Positions 1-8,126 of a stretch of DNA of 64,000 nucleotides are shown here, in pieces. A program made the position numbers and the translations under genes. Numbering within the stretch: position 1 is the stretch's first letter; each line of letters starts with the position of its first letter. The notes beneath the pieces are model-generated. The model had not been told where the DNA came from. It did not search any database and was given only the letters and a program-made list of their open reading frames with translations. The DNA comes from Paenibacillus urinalis (lineage in GTDB: Bacteria > Bacillota > Bacilli > Paenibacillales > Paenibacillaceae): the NCBI RefSeq assembly GCF_028747985.1, contig NZ_CP118108.1, positions 2,919,501 through 2,983,500 on the forward strand, written 5' to 3'.

Positions 1-613
1 TATCTTCAGGCAGGTTCGTCTTGGAGCTCTCCCAAACCTCCTGATTAAGCACTCCATCCGCTGTACCTGTAATTTGCAGCGCAGACAGATCCGTATCTTT
101 TAATGTTCCGGACTCGTCAGCATAGGAAGCCAAGAAAAATACCCCCTCAAGCTCCTCTCTATGCTCATTAGCATATCTGGCTGCAAATGCGCCTCCTAGA
201 GAGTGTCCCCCAATTACAAACGACTCATCTGGATGTTCTTCCAGAAAAGAGTCCGCTTTGTTTTGACCAAATATGGCCAAATTAAGAGGCATCTCGGCAA
301 TGTATGTTCGATGTCCCCGTTTAGCCAGTTCTCTCGCAAAGAGAGAATAGCTTTCCGGTTCGACTAGCCCGCCTGGATAAAAAATAATATTAGGCTCGTT
401 AATCTTTCCAGTTTCAGGCTCAAATTTATAACCCTCTTTGACCTTCGTTACTTTAACCTGATCATCACTCTGTGAAGCGAACTCTGCTTGTTGGGAAGGA
501 CTATAAGTTATGGAATTTAAGTACACCCATAAACCAATAACAACAACTACGATGAGCAGGCAGCCCCATAATAATATTTTATTCCATTTCACCTTTTTTG
601 CCTTTTTTGTCAA
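1..613 (-). CDS. alpha/beta hydrolase, membrane-anchored (3' part outside window)
   Basis: The reading frame is open at the window edge, so about 204 N-terminal residues are seen. A TTG start lies 8 nt after AAGGTG. Residues 1-12 are lysine-rich and are followed by one hydrophobic segment (about 13-32), so the enzyme is probably anchored with its catalytic domain outside. FYPGG (79-82) and the nucleophile elbow GGHSLGG (Ser138) mark an alpha/beta hydrolase of the dienelactone hydrolase-like Abhydrolase_5 type. GTADG near 183-187 may hold the acid residue. The catalytic His should lie beyond the edge. The substrate is unknown. It is divergent from a TetR gene that probably controls it. Confidence 0.8.
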   Translation of the reverse strand, partial: MTKKAKKVKWNKILLWGCLLIVVVVIGLWVYLNSITYSPSQQAEFASQSDDQVKVTKVKEGYKFEPETGKINEPNIIFYPGGLVEPESYSLFARELAKRGHRTYIAEMPLNLAIFGQNKADSFLEEHPDESFVIGGHSLGGAFAARYANEHREELEGVFFLASYADESGTLKDTDLSALQITGTADGVLNQEVWESSKTNLPED

Positions 614-615
614 AG

Positions 616-744
616 CTATAACACCTTCTTAATCATTATATTTCGATGCCCATCTTCAATGACTGCAGCAATCAGCGATTCGTCCCCGTATCCAACCTTA
701 GGCTCTGTAAGGATGAAGATACCGTTCGCTTTCTTCATTGTCAT
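616..744 (-). CDS. possible 42-residue small ORF ahead of the hydrolase
   Basis: An ATG ORF of 42 codons whose stop lies 2 nt before the hydrolase TTG start. The peptide begins MTMKKANGIFILTEPKVG and ends IMIKKVL. It looks protein-like, but I do not recognise it and see no good ribosome site before its ATG. It would be the first reading frame after the TetR operator and could couple translation to the hydrolase, or be a gene remnant. Confidence 0.25.
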   Translation of the reverse strand: MTMKKANGIFILTEPKVGYGDESLIAAVIEDGHRNIMIKKVL

Positions 745-769
745 TGAATTAATGGATCATTTCTAGTAA

Positions 770-793
770 ATTATATTTACCAGTAAGTATAAT
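770..793. promoter_or_regulatory. inverted repeat, probable TetR operator
   Basis: ATTATATTTAC and GTAAGTATAAT are inverted 11-bp arms (10 of 11 pairing) separated by CA. The site lies between the divergent hydrolase and TetR genes, where TetR-family repressors usually bind to control both directions. Assignment to the adjacent TetR protein is inferred from position only. Confidence 0.55.
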
Positions 794-861
794 TACAAGT
801 TCATTTGTTGATATATTTGTTCACATCGATCAATTGTCACAAAATTTTCACGGAGGTTCTA

Positions 862-1494
862 ATGGCAAATAAAGAGATTCAACGTTCACCAGGAAGACCG
901 AAACAAGCAGAACAAGAGTTATCCAAACAAGAACTTATTCTCCAAACAGCTGCACAGCTGTTTATGCAGCATGGCTATGAGCCCGTATCGCTCCAACAAA
1001 TTTCTAAAGCTTGCCATGTGACCAAACCGACCATCTACTATCATTTCACCAGTAAGTCAGAGCTTTTTAAAGCCGCGGTTACGATCATGTTCAATAATGT
1101 GCATCAACATACGTCACGATTATTAAGAGATGCAGAGCATCTGGAAGAAGGATTACTAAAGGTTGCAGAAGCAAGATTAGCCAATCCCCATGCGGAAATT
1201 GAGACGCTTCTAAGAGAAGCGGAGAAGTTTCTGAGTGAGGAACAGATACGCGAAATTAGGGAAGCTGAAAATCAAATTTACGAGGAATTAGCTGACTATT
1301 TTCGAGAGGCGATGGAACGTAATATACTTCGAAAGAATAATCCAATGCTTCTAGCACAAACTTTCTCAACCATGATGGTGATCGGGAATAAGAATGAAAC
1401 GGTAAGTGAATATAATTCCGCTGCTAAGCTAGGCAAGGAGCTCGTGGACATTTTCTTGCGCGGTACATTATCAGGATCATCCGCCCTCCTGTGA
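862..1494 (+). CDS. TetR/AcrR family transcriptional regulator
   Basis: About 210 residues. The ATG at 862 follows CGGAGG with good spacing; an upstream in-frame TTG at 805 has no ribosome site. The N-terminal TetR helix-turn-helix is clear: ILQTAAQLFMQHGYEPVSLQ, then ISKACHVTKPTIYYHF (about residues 30-70). The C-terminal ligand domain is helical and acidic with no recognisable ligand signature. It is divergent from the alpha/beta hydrolase, and a 24-bp inverted repeat lies between them, so it most likely represses that gene and itself. Confidence 0.85.
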   Translation: MANKEIQRSPGRPKQAEQELSKQELILQTAAQLFMQHGYEPVSLQQISKACHVTKPTIYYHFTSKSELFKAAVTIMFNNVHQHTSRLLRDAEHLEEGLLKVAEARLANPHAEIETLLREAEKFLSEEQIREIREAENQIYEELADYFREAMERNILRKNNPMLLAQTFSTMMVIGNKNETVSEYNSAAKLGKELVDIFLRGTLSGSSALL

Positions 1495-1659
1495 GCCTAA
1501 CGAGTTTTTGTGTCTGAATCATAATAAAAATCCCCTTCGTTCAACAAGTAAGCAAAATCGAGGTTACCCGATCTATTACTACACTTGTTTACTAGCAGGG
1601 GCTGCTTATGGTTTATGCGTAAAAATTGGATGCTATCACGCCTATTCTCATAGTTCCAT

Positions 1660-2436
1660 TTAAATACTATATGCTTCTTGCTCCTCCCGGTGATCCAGCT
1701 CATCCAATACTAAAGTGCGCAGCTCGATAAAGGAACGGCTGGTTCGTTTACGTGGATAGGGCAGATCAATCGGCACGATCGCCTTGATTCGACCTGGACG
1801 CCGGTCCATCACAACCACCCTGGTGGACAAGAATACCGCTTCATCAATATCATGGGTGACGAGAACCATCGCGGTCTTGTTGGTCTGCCATATATCGAGC
1901 AGGGCTTCCTGCATATGGCCTCTTGTAAAAGCATCCAGCGCACCGAACGGCTCGTCGAGCAGCATCACCTCCGGATTTCTGATCAGTGCCCGTGCAATGG
2001 CAACCCGCTGTGACATCCCACCCGACAGTTCTCTTGGAAATGCCTTTTCGAACCCTTTCAATTTAACCAGTTCAATCAACGCGTCGACTCGGCTTCGAAC
2101 TTCCGAATCTTTTAGTGATAAATCCGCCGCGATGTTCTGCTCTACACTGAGCCACGGAAACAGCCTGTGCTCCTGAAAGATAAAGCCTTTTTCCTGAGAT
2201 GGACGCTCTACCCGTTTCCCTTTGAGTAATACATCCCCTTCGTAATCGGTATCAAGCCCTGCAACAATTTTGAGCAGTGTGCTCTTCCCACAGCCGCTCG
2301 GCCCAATAATGGTCGTGAAGTCACCTTCCTTCACTGTAAGATTGATCTCATCCAGCACATGATTAGAGCCTTGGTCTCCTCTAAAGGTTTTATTTACTGC
2401 GTTCACTTCGAGAATTGATCTTCGTTCTTCGGACAT
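1660..2436 (-). CDS. ABC transporter ATP-binding protein, SsuB/TauB-type
   Basis: 258 residues, the usual length for the nitrate/sulfonate/taurine importer ATPases. It has Walker [10 protein letters not shown] (45-53), Q-loop Gln88, signature LSGGMSQR (137-144), Walker B VMLLDEP (157-163) and switch His195. It would drive import of a small organic anion, but no permease or binding-protein gene lies beside it. Downstream is a convergent TetR gene; upstream, across a shared regulatory region, is a TauD-type dioxygenase. That pairing suggests sulfonate or taurine use. Transcription starts behind a leader with an intrinsic terminator, so expression is probably set by attenuation. Confidence 0.85.
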   Translation of the reverse strand: MSEERRSILEVNAVNKTFRGDQGSNHVLDEINLTVKEGDFTTIIGPSGCGKSTLLKIVAGLDTDYEGDVLLKGKRVERPSQEKGFIFQEHRLFPWLSVEQNIAADLSLKDSEVRSRVDALIELVKLKGFEKAFPRELSGGMSQRVAIARALIRNPEVMLLDEPFGALDAFTRGHMQEALLDIWQTNKTAMVLVTHDIDEAVFLSTRVVVMDRRPGRIKAIVPIDLPYPRKRTSRSFIELRTLVLDELDHREEQEAYSI

Positions 2437-2460
2437 ATTGGCTCCCCCATTCTTAGTGAA

Positions 2461-2583
2461 AATAAAAAGAGACTCGGCTCACCTTCTGAAAAAAAGGGGG
2501 TCAGCCGAATCTCTGGTCGTTCCAGTCGATTCACACATATCGATTCAAAATTACCGTTAAGGGATCCAAATCATTCGTTGTTG
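2461..2583 (-). promoter_or_regulatory. attenuator leader of the ABC ATPase gene
   Basis: Between the predicted transcription start (about 2583) and the gene lies a terminator. The arms AGAGATTCGGCT (2514-2503) and AGCCGAGTCTCT (2479-2468) are followed by TTTTTATT. Just before it is a small hairpin, CTGG-AACGA-CCAG (2525-2513), whose 3' arm overlaps the first bases of the terminator. The motif recurs almost unchanged in the leader of the divergent dioxygenase. The arrangement is that of a riboswitch or protein-controlled attenuator; the ligand is unknown. Confidence 0.6.
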
Positions 2584-2589
2584 TGGCTC

Positions 2590-2619
2590 ATCTTAGCAGA
2601 GCTGGGAGGATATTGTCAA
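2590..2619 (-). promoter_or_regulatory. sigma-A type promoter for the ABC ATPase leader
   Basis: Minus-strand TTGACA (2619-2614), an 18-bp spacer and TAAGAT (2595-2590). It is matched by an equally built promoter on the other strand at 2712-2741. Confidence 0.6.
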
Positions 2620-2711
2620 TACCCGATTAAACAGGTAAGATTACATTAGTAAGTTTAAAAGACTAAACTATCTCGTGAAGAAAACCTTACATATTTTAGT
2701 AAAATACAGGT

Positions 2712-2741
2712 TGACAGTTTGCGATACTTGCTGATAAGATT
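2712..2741 (+). promoter_or_regulatory. sigma-A type promoter for the dioxygenase leader
   Basis: TTGACA (2712-2717), an 18-bp spacer and TAAGAT (2736-2741). Same hexamers and spacer length as the divergent promoter at 2590-2619. Confidence 0.6.
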
Positions 2742-2747
2742 TGGTCC

Positions 2748-2870
2748 ATCACACACTGAACTATAAATCAGTCTGTAAACGATGAACGGATCAACTGGAC
2801 GACCAGAGATTCGGACACGAGAAATGAAACCCTTCTTCTTCGTGTCTGACTTCTCTGGCGTCTTTTTTTT
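2748..2870 (+). promoter_or_regulatory. attenuator leader of the TauD-type dioxygenase gene
   Basis: The hairpin CTGG-ACGA-CCAG (2795-2806) overlaps the 5' arm of a two-part terminator. CCAGAGA (2803-2809) pairs with TCTCTGG (2852-2858), and inside it GACACGA (2814-2820) pairs with TCGTGTC (2840-2846). A T-run follows at 2863-2870. The small hairpin and the terminator cannot form together. The string CTGGACGACCAGAGATTCGG is shared, with one inserted A, by the divergent leader. Confidence 0.65.
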
Positions 2871-2925
2871 CGTTCTAAAGTCCACTGAAAACGTAGGAAT
2901 ACTATAATTGAGGAGGCTAATATCC

Positions 2926-3846
2926 ATGAGTCAAACCACTTATCTGTCACGTGATTACGCACCTGTCCGGGAATTTAAAGCAGGAGCGAGACATTTGAAC
3001 CGACTTGCAGAAGGATTAGAGGATCGTCCTTATACCTTGTTCACATTAAAACCGCTTGGTCCGATTATTGGAGCAGAAATCGAAGGTGTTGACCTTGGAA
3101 AGCCGCTGGCTCCTGAGCTCAAGGCCGAAATTCAGCGCGCATTTCTGGAGTGGAAAGTGTTGTTCTTCCGGAACCAGCACATTACGAGCGAACAGCAGGT
3201 GGCTTTTGCCAAAGAGTGGGGAGAACTTGAGAAGCATCCTTTCCTCCCCCGGGGAAGCGCAGAAGAAATTACGCGGTTTGAGAAAAATGCAAATATGACA
3301 GGCAATGAGAACATATGGCATGCAGATGTGACCTGGCGTAAAGATCCTGCCCTCGGCTCTGTACTTCGTTTATCTGAGGTCCCTCCCTTTGGTGGTGATA
3401 CCCTTTGGGCTGATATGGGAGCAGCTTACGACAACCTCCCCGATGCAATTAAAGAACGAATCCACGGACTCACTGCTATCCATGATTTTACGACGACGTT
3501 CGGACGTCACATGCCGCCGGAGATCCTTGCTGCGAAACAGGAGGAGTTTCCTGCTGCAGAGCATCCCATCGTGCGGACTCATCCCGAAACCGGTCGCAAG
3601 ACATTATTCGTTAATGGCGCCTTCACCATCCGGATTGTCGGACTTGAGGAGGGGGAGAGCGAGAAGCTTCTTAATTACCTGTTCCGTCAGGCTCACATTC
3701 CAGAATATCAGGTTCGGTTCCAATGGGAAGCGAATTCGGTCGCACTATGGGATAACAGAGCAACTCAGCATTATGCTGTGTCTGATTATTACCCCCATCG
3801 CCGTGTGGCAGAGCGGGTGTCAATTGCAGGGGATCGGCCGTACTAA
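2926..3846 (+). CDS. TauD/TfdA-family 2-oxoglutarate-dependent dioxygenase
   Basis: 306 residues from the ATG at 2926, which follows AGGAGG at 2911-2916; an upstream in-frame TTG at 2908 lies before that site. The family uses Fe(II) and 2-oxoglutarate to hydroxylate taurine, sulfonates or related acids, releasing sulfite from sulfonates. The iron ligands are visible as WHAD (His132, Asp134) and His282 (ATQHYAV), with Arg293 of YPHRRV placed to hold 2-oxoglutarate. The true substrate cannot be told from sequence. Its divergent neighbour is an SsuB/TauB-type ATPase, and both genes share the same leader motif, so they are probably co-regulated, perhaps by sulfur or nitrogen supply. Confidence 0.85.
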   Translation: MSQTTYLSRDYAPVREFKAGARHLNRLAEGLEDRPYTLFTLKPLGPIIGAEIEGVDLGKPLAPELKAEIQRAFLEWKVLFFRNQHITSEQQVAFAKEWGELEKHPFLPRGSAEEITRFEKNANMTGNENIWHADVTWRKDPALGSVLRLSEVPPFGGDTLWADMGAAYDNLPDAIKERIHGLTAIHDFTTTFGRHMPPEILAAKQEEFPAAEHPIVRTHPETGRKTLFVNGAFTIRIVGLEEGESEKLLNYLFRQAHIPEYQVRFQWEANSVALWDNRATQHYAVSDYYPHRRVAERVSIAGDRPY

Positions 3847-3862
3847 TCCTCTACAGATAGAT

Positions 3863-3895
3863 TTAAAGATCGATTCTTAATGAATCGATCTTTAA
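3863..3895 (+). terminator. terminator after the dioxygenase gene
   Basis: Perfect 14-bp arms, TTAAAGATCGATTC and GAATCGATCTTTAA, with a 5-nt loop, 16 bp after the stop codon. The following T-tract is short. Confidence 0.55.
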
Positions 3896-3930
3896 TCCAG
3901 TATGTCTTATGCTGAGCAATTGTTAACCGG

Positions 3931-4164
3931 TTAATCTCTCTTTGTTTCCGATGTGTTCGGAATCAGTTCATACAAGTCAGCAACATCACAACCGAGAGTA
4001 TCGGAGATAGATATCGCCATTTTGAGTGGCATCACTCTTTTGTTTTCCATATAATCATATAATCGTTCCGGCTTCATAAGCATTTCTTTTGCCAGCCATT
4101 CCACTGATCTTCCGGATTCCATCAATCGTTCATTCAATAAGCACTGTCCAAGTTCAAATTTCAA
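3931..4164 (-). CDS. small XRE-family helix-turn-helix protein
   Basis: 77 residues. TTG start, 9 nt after AGGAGGT. The single Cro/C1-type domain is shown by SVEWLAKEMLMKPERLYDYM followed by MPLKMAISISDTLGCDVADLYEL, the usual 'which helix, then tetramer-like end' pattern of XRE proteins. It sits 64 bp downstream of the chemoreceptor gene on the same strand and may share its transcript. The target is unknown. Confidence 0.75.
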   Translation of the reverse strand: MKFELGQCLLNERLMESGRSVEWLAKEMLMKPERLYDYMENKRVMPLKMAISISDTLGCDVADLYELIPNTSETKRD

Positions 4165-4227
4165 GAATCAATGACCTCCTAAGTTATAATTTACCTTAAG
4201 GGTCGTCCATTGCCAGCATGTATATAC

Positions 4228-5094
4228 TCACTGACTATCGTTTGAATACAAGGTCTGTTCCGCTACTTGAGCTAATTCTTCTGCTTTAACGCTGATCTCT
4301 TGAATGGTAGCCGTAAATTCTTGAATGGTACCTGATTGCGTATCAGCTAAAGTGTGAATATCGGAAAAAGCTTGGTTTAAACGCAGCAGCAACGCTTGGA
4401 TATTTTGTGTAATTCCATTGATCTGATCTACGTTGTTCTTGGAGCTCGTAGCCAGCTTCCTGATCTCTCCGGCAACAACGGAGAAGCCTCTTCCCACTTC
4501 ACCAGCTCGAGCAGCTTCGATGGCTGCATTCAGGCCGAGCAGGTTACTCTGATCCGAAATCTCCTTCACTACCGTCGATATCTTGCCAATCTGCTGAGCA
4601 CTTGAACTAATGTCTTTCATTTGTGTAGTCATGTCTGTCACTCGATCATTCAGGTGTGTCACTGCACGACTAATATCCTCAATCGAAGCCGTAGACTCCT
4701 CGACAATGGCGGAGAAGCTCTCCGCCATTTCAAACAGCTTGCTCGCTTTCTCAAGACTTGTCCCCATACCAATTCCACCAATTACTCTGCCCTCTTCATC
4801 ATGTAATGGAATTGCTCTAGCCGCTAAAGGAAATCCGAAGAGTTCCTTTGGTACAATTGCGGATATAGGCGTATTATTTCGAATGGCGTTGGTTACGATA
4901 TCCCCTTCCATTAAAGGGTCTCCCGGGTTTACGTTAAGAGAGAATGTCTTCCCCGGAATATTAATGATCAGCTTCTCTGTATCGTAGATTCCAATGGTAA
5001 TATCATCATTTGAGAGACTATTCAATAACGGAGCTACTGCTATAAATGATTTGATAAGGTCGTGCTGTGTATTGACTTCTGTTGCTGTATTCAT
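4228..5094 (-). CDS. yfmS: soluble methyl-accepting chemotaxis protein, YfmS-like
   Basis: 288 residues with no membrane segment. Residues 1-110 form a PAS-like sensor region with a [10 protein letters not shown] motif. The C-terminal half is a short coiled-coil signalling domain with the conserved CheA/CheW-contact tip ([17 protein letters not shown]). Length and layout match B. subtilis YfmS, a cytosolic receptor-like protein. The ATG follows AGGAGAG. It lies 18 bp downstream of a YfmT-like aldehyde dehydrogenase, the same yfmT-yfmS order as in B. subtilis, which supports the assignment. It presumably feeds a signal linked to aldehyde or aromatic metabolism into the chemotaxis kinase; that link is inferred. 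Confidence 0.8.
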   Translation of the reverse strand: MNTATEVNTQHDLIKSFIAVAPLLNSLSNDDITIGIYDTEKLIINIPGKTFSLNVNPGDPLMEGDIVTNAIRNNTPISAIVPKELFGFPLAARAIPLHDEEGRVIGGIGMGTSLEKASKLFEMAESFSAIVEESTASIEDISRAVTHLNDRVTDMTTQMKDISSSAQQIGKISTVVKEISDQSNLLGLNAAIEAARAGEVGRGFSVVAGEIRKLATSSKNNVDQINGITQNIQALLLRLNQAFSDIHTLADTQSGTIQEFTATIQEISVKAEELAQVAEQTLYSNDSQ

Positions 5095-5112
5095 GTTCTT
5101 CTCTCCTAGCTC

Positions 5113-6567
5113 TTAATACGGAAATTTCCGCTGTCCATAGTTAACCGAAATCCATTTCATCGTTGTAAATTCATCCAGGCTCCATTCACCGTTCATACGT
5201 CCTAACCCCGATTGTTTCTCTCCGCCAAATGCAATAATGGGCTCATCGTTTATCGTAATATCATTTACATGGATCATGCCGGTATGCACTTTCTTCGCCA
5301 GCTCTACTCCACGCTCCAGGTTGGAAGTGTGGACTGCACCGCTAAGTCCAAATCTCGTATCGTTTGCGATATCAATAGCCTCTTCTTCTGTTTCAAAAGG
5401 TATGATGCAGACAACCGGACCAAACAGCTCATCTTGAGCAACGACCATCTCTGGATTGACATCAATGAGAATCGTAGGCTCTACCATTCTTCCTGTTATC
5501 TTACCATGCAGGAGCGGAACGGCTCCTTCCTCAATTCCCTTCGCAATAAGCTTCTCAAGTGTTTCTGCCTGGCGTCTATTAATGACAGGACCAATGACGG
5601 TTTCTGGATCGCTAGGATCCCCCACTTTAAGCGTAGTAACCTTTTCTTTAAACATCTTAAGGAATTGTTCATATATTGATTTTTGTACGAGAATACGATT
5701 GGCGCACATACATATTTGACCTTGATGTGTGAATCTGCTGAAAGTGGCCGCTTGAACTGCATATTCTAGATCAGCATCCTCTAATATAATGAATGCACTG
5801 TTTCCACCAAGCTCCAGCAGCGGCTTCTTATAGTTCTTGACTGCCAGCTGGCCAATATAGCTTCCGACCTGAGTTGATCCCGTAAAGGAAATAATTCTAG
5901 GAATCGGATGCTCCACAAACGCATCACCAATTTCCTTAATATCGGTAACGACGACATTTAAGAGACCTTTTGGAATACCCGCTGCCTCGAAGATCTTGCC
6001 GATCAGTGTGCCGCCTGTAATCGGTGTATCCTCATGCGGCTTTAACACTACTCCATTGCCGGCACCCAGTGCAGGCGCAACAGATTTCATAGATAAGAAG
6101 AACGGAAAATTAAAAGGACTGATAACCCCAACTACCCCGGCAGGAATTCGGTACAGACGATTTTCTTTGCCATCTTCTGTGGACGGAAGAATCTTTCCTT
6201 CCATCCGGAGCGGAAAGGTAGCCGCTTCTTTAATCATGTTTTTAACAAGACCAATCTCAAATGCGGCCTTCATCCGAGTACCACCCAGCTCTTGAATGAT
6301 AAGGGATGTAATCTCTTCTTCATTTGCTTCTATGTATGTAACAGCTTTCTCCAGAATATCGCGTTTCTTGTAAGGATTAACCTTATCCCATTCGAGCTTG
6401 GCCTTATGCGCTGATTTGTATGCTTCATCAATATCTTTAACGCTGGCTATCTGAAACGTCGTGATAACCTCATCATTATATGGATTGATATCAGGCAACA
6501 CTTTCTCGCTGGAACCTTCTCTCCAGTCTCCACCTATAAATTGTTTCCCTAGCTCTGTATAATTCAT
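5113..6567 (-). CDS. yfmT: aldehyde dehydrogenase, vanillin dehydrogenase (YfmT)-like
   Basis: 484 residues, as for the ALDH superfamily. It contains the Glu motif LELGGNSAF (about 250-258), the catalytic Cys in GQICMCANR (about 283-291), the cofactor-binding FTGSTQVG and the C-terminal GGEKQSGLGR. The enzyme oxidises aldehydes to acids with NAD(P)+; B. subtilis YfmT acts on vanillin and other benzaldehydes. The ATG follows GAGGAAG. It is the first gene of the yfmT-yfmS pair. Substrate preference for aromatic aldehydes is inferred from the synteny. Confidence 0.85.
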   Translation of the reverse strand: MNYTELGKQFIGGDWREGSSEKVLPDINPYNDEVITTFQIASVKDIDEAYKSAHKAKLEWDKVNPYKKRDILEKAVTYIEANEEEITSLIIQELGGTRMKAAFEIGLVKNMIKEAATFPLRMEGKILPSTEDGKENRLYRIPAGVVGVISPFNFPFFLSMKSVAPALGAGNGVVLKPHEDTPITGGTLIGKIFEAAGIPKGLLNVVVTDIKEIGDAFVEHPIPRIISFTGSTQVGSYIGQLAVKNYKKPLLELGGNSAFIILEDADLEYAVQAATFSRFTHQGQICMCANRILVQKSIYEQFLKMFKEKVTTLKVGDPSDPETVIGPVINRRQAETLEKLIAKGIEEGAVPLLHGKITGRMVEPTILIDVNPEMVVAQDELFGPVVCIIPFETEEEAIDIANDTRFGLSGAVHTSNLERGVELAKKVHTGMIHVNDITINDEPIIAFGGEKQSGLGRMNGEWSLDEFTTMKWISVNYGQRKFPY

Positions 6568-6782
6568 ATGCTTCCTCCTCTGATTTTGTGGATGGCTTCA
6601 GATTATCAAATATAATATCGTCAGAATACTAGCTTTGAATAAGCTCGTTTTACACCAATCTTGTCAAAAACAGTGATTATCAATGATATTTGGTGCTTAA
6701 TGCCTAGTTGGAGAATGGATATCATGTGACTCGTTTATTAAACACGTAAAAGATATGAACAAAAAACACCTGCCAGCAATAA

Positions 6783-7181
6783 CTAACAGATGTTGTTCAG
6801 ATGATACTTCTTACCGAAAAAGGGACGTGGATTGGTGATTTTCATCCTTGTTTTCTGAATAGCAATGATCTTTTGTTTAAGTATATCCTTCTCCCATTCA
6901 AAAACCCTTTCATCTCAGATCATTATGGTTGGTATCGTGGACATGTTATGCGGTATAGGCTTCTCATTATAAAAAATAGGCTTCGCGAACTTCCCTACAA
7001 ATATTCCAATCCAACTTCTCCGAGGACGGGAATTTCCGGTTGCAATATCGTGAAACGAAGAGCAGTGCGCTAACATCTGAGCAGCCTTCATTTTACCCCA
7101 GCGTGGTTTCTAATCCGGTTTAAGATTGTCGATCCGAGCCAATATTGCTTCTACATCCGATTTGTTATAAATACTTCCCAA
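6783..7181 (-). pseudogene. DUF1569 (DinB-like) protein, inactivated
   Basis: One minus-strand frame from a TTG at 7181 reads through a recognisable DUF1569 protein: IYNKSDVEAILARIDNLKP, WGKMKAAQMLAHCSSFHDIA, IGIFVGKFAKPIFYNEKPIP, HNMSTIPTIMI, FEWEKDILKQKI and FFGK. It is cut by an in-frame TAG (after LKPD) and a TGA (after TIMI), and family similarity ends at FFGK (about 6808). It is therefore a nonsense-mutated, 3'-truncated relic. The opposite-strand ORF here is a shadow. The rest of the 6568-7301 gap (6568-6782) holds nothing I can name. Confidence 0.7.
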
Positions 7182-7218
7182 TACTTAAGCGCCCCCAAAT
7201 GGTCTTATATGTATAATA

Positions 7219-7256
7219 GGAGCAGCCTCGCTCTGGCCGCTATAGCGGGCTGCTCC
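7219..7256. repeat. strong imperfect hairpin without T-run
   Basis: GGAGCAGCC (7219-7227) pairs with GGCTGCTCC (7248-7256), and CGCT (7229-7232) with AGCG (7244-7247), giving 13 pairs with one bulged T. TATAAT lies just upstream at 7212-7217. No T-tract follows on either strand. It could be a terminator remnant, a small structured RNA or the end of a lost element. Confidence 0.4.
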
Positions 7257-7301
7257 GTGATATCTCGGATCAAACGCGTCTGTTCTAAATCATTAGCTAT
7301 A

Positions 7302-8048
7302 CTATACAGCCGTCAAGATAATGGGCTGATTTTTTGTAATGATAATTGTATGCTCGTGCTGGGCTACATAGCTATTGTCAGGGACACTTAATGTCCAGCC
7401 GTCCGACTGCTCAACGGCATATCCTGCACCTGTAGATAGAAAAGGCTCGATCGTAATAACCATGCCCTCCTTCAATACCCGTTTATCATGCTTGTTGTAG
7501 AAGGGTAGAATCTCTGTTGGGGATTCATGCAGTGATTTTCCGATACCATGACTGCATAGATTTTTAATAATGTTGTATCCGCCTTTTTTAGCCTCGATTT
7601 CAATAATCCTGCCGATTTCGTTCAGTTTAACTCCATGCTTCAGTGAAGAGATTACTTTCATCATGGTCTGATGCGTGTATTGGCACAGCTGCATTAATGA
7701 AGACTCATATGGAGGAATCACAAAAGAATGACCCGCATCCGCATAATACCCCCCCGCTTCTGCAGAAACATCAATGTTGATTAAATCGCCTGGCTGAATA
7801 ATTCGATTACCTGGTATACCGTGAGCAACTTCGTGGTTAACACTAATACAGGTATTTCCAGGGAAATCATAAGTGATCTTCGGTGCCGACACAGCACCAT
7901 TCCTGGCCAGAATCTGCCCTCCAATTTCATCAAGTTCCTTTGTTGTCATTCCGACACGTGCCTGAATTTTCATTTCTTTGATCGTCATGGCAACAATTCT
8001 GCCGATTTCCTTCAGACCTTCAATATCATTCTGCGATCCTACTGTCAT
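7302..8048 (-). CDS. mapB: methionine aminopeptidase type I, MapB (YflG)-like
   Basis: 248 residues, the length of the second B. subtilis methionine aminopeptidase. It removes initiator methionine in the cytoplasm using two metal ions. The metal ligands are visible: Asp in INIDVSAE, Asp in YYADAGHSF, His in HGIGKSLHE, Glu in ITIEPF and Glu in QHEHTIII; the substrate His is in NHEVAHGIP. It lacks an N-terminal extension. It stands alone, not in the ribosomal-protein operon with secY/adk where the main map gene lies, so it is probably an accessory copy. Confidence 0.85.
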   Translation of the reverse strand: MTVGSQNDIEGLKEIGRIVAMTIKEMKIQARVGMTTKELDEIGGQILARNGAVSAPKITYDFPGNTCISVNHEVAHGIPGNRIIQPGDLINIDVSAEAGGYYADAGHSFVIPPYESSLMQLCQYTHQTMMKVISSLKHGVKLNEIGRIIEIEAKKGGYNIIKNLCSHGIGKSLHESPTEILPFYNKHDKRVLKEGMVITIEPFLSTGAGYAVEQSDGWTLSVPDNSYVAQHEHTIIITKNQPIILTAV

Positions 8049-8126
8049 CTAATTCCCTCCATTTAACTCATGTATCTAATTTACCACATCTATCACTCAG
8101 TTATATATTAAAGAATGATCGACCAA

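Noticed and set aside
1497..1703. Minus-strand ORF of 68 codons after the ABC ATPase
   Set aside because: It overlaps the end of the ATPase in another frame, has no ribosome site and no family resemblance.
2461..2870. Assignment of the shared leader motif to guanidine-II riboswitches
   Set aside because: Only one ACGR hairpin is convincing on each strand; the second required hairpin is weak or absent.
6600..6680. Sigma-D promoter before yfmT-yfmS
   Set aside because: TAAA- and GATAT-like pieces are present but their spacing does not fit the sigma-D consensus.
6801..7073. Plus-strand ORF of 90 codons
   Set aside because: It is antisense to the DUF1569 relic, has no ribosome site and no recognisable domain.
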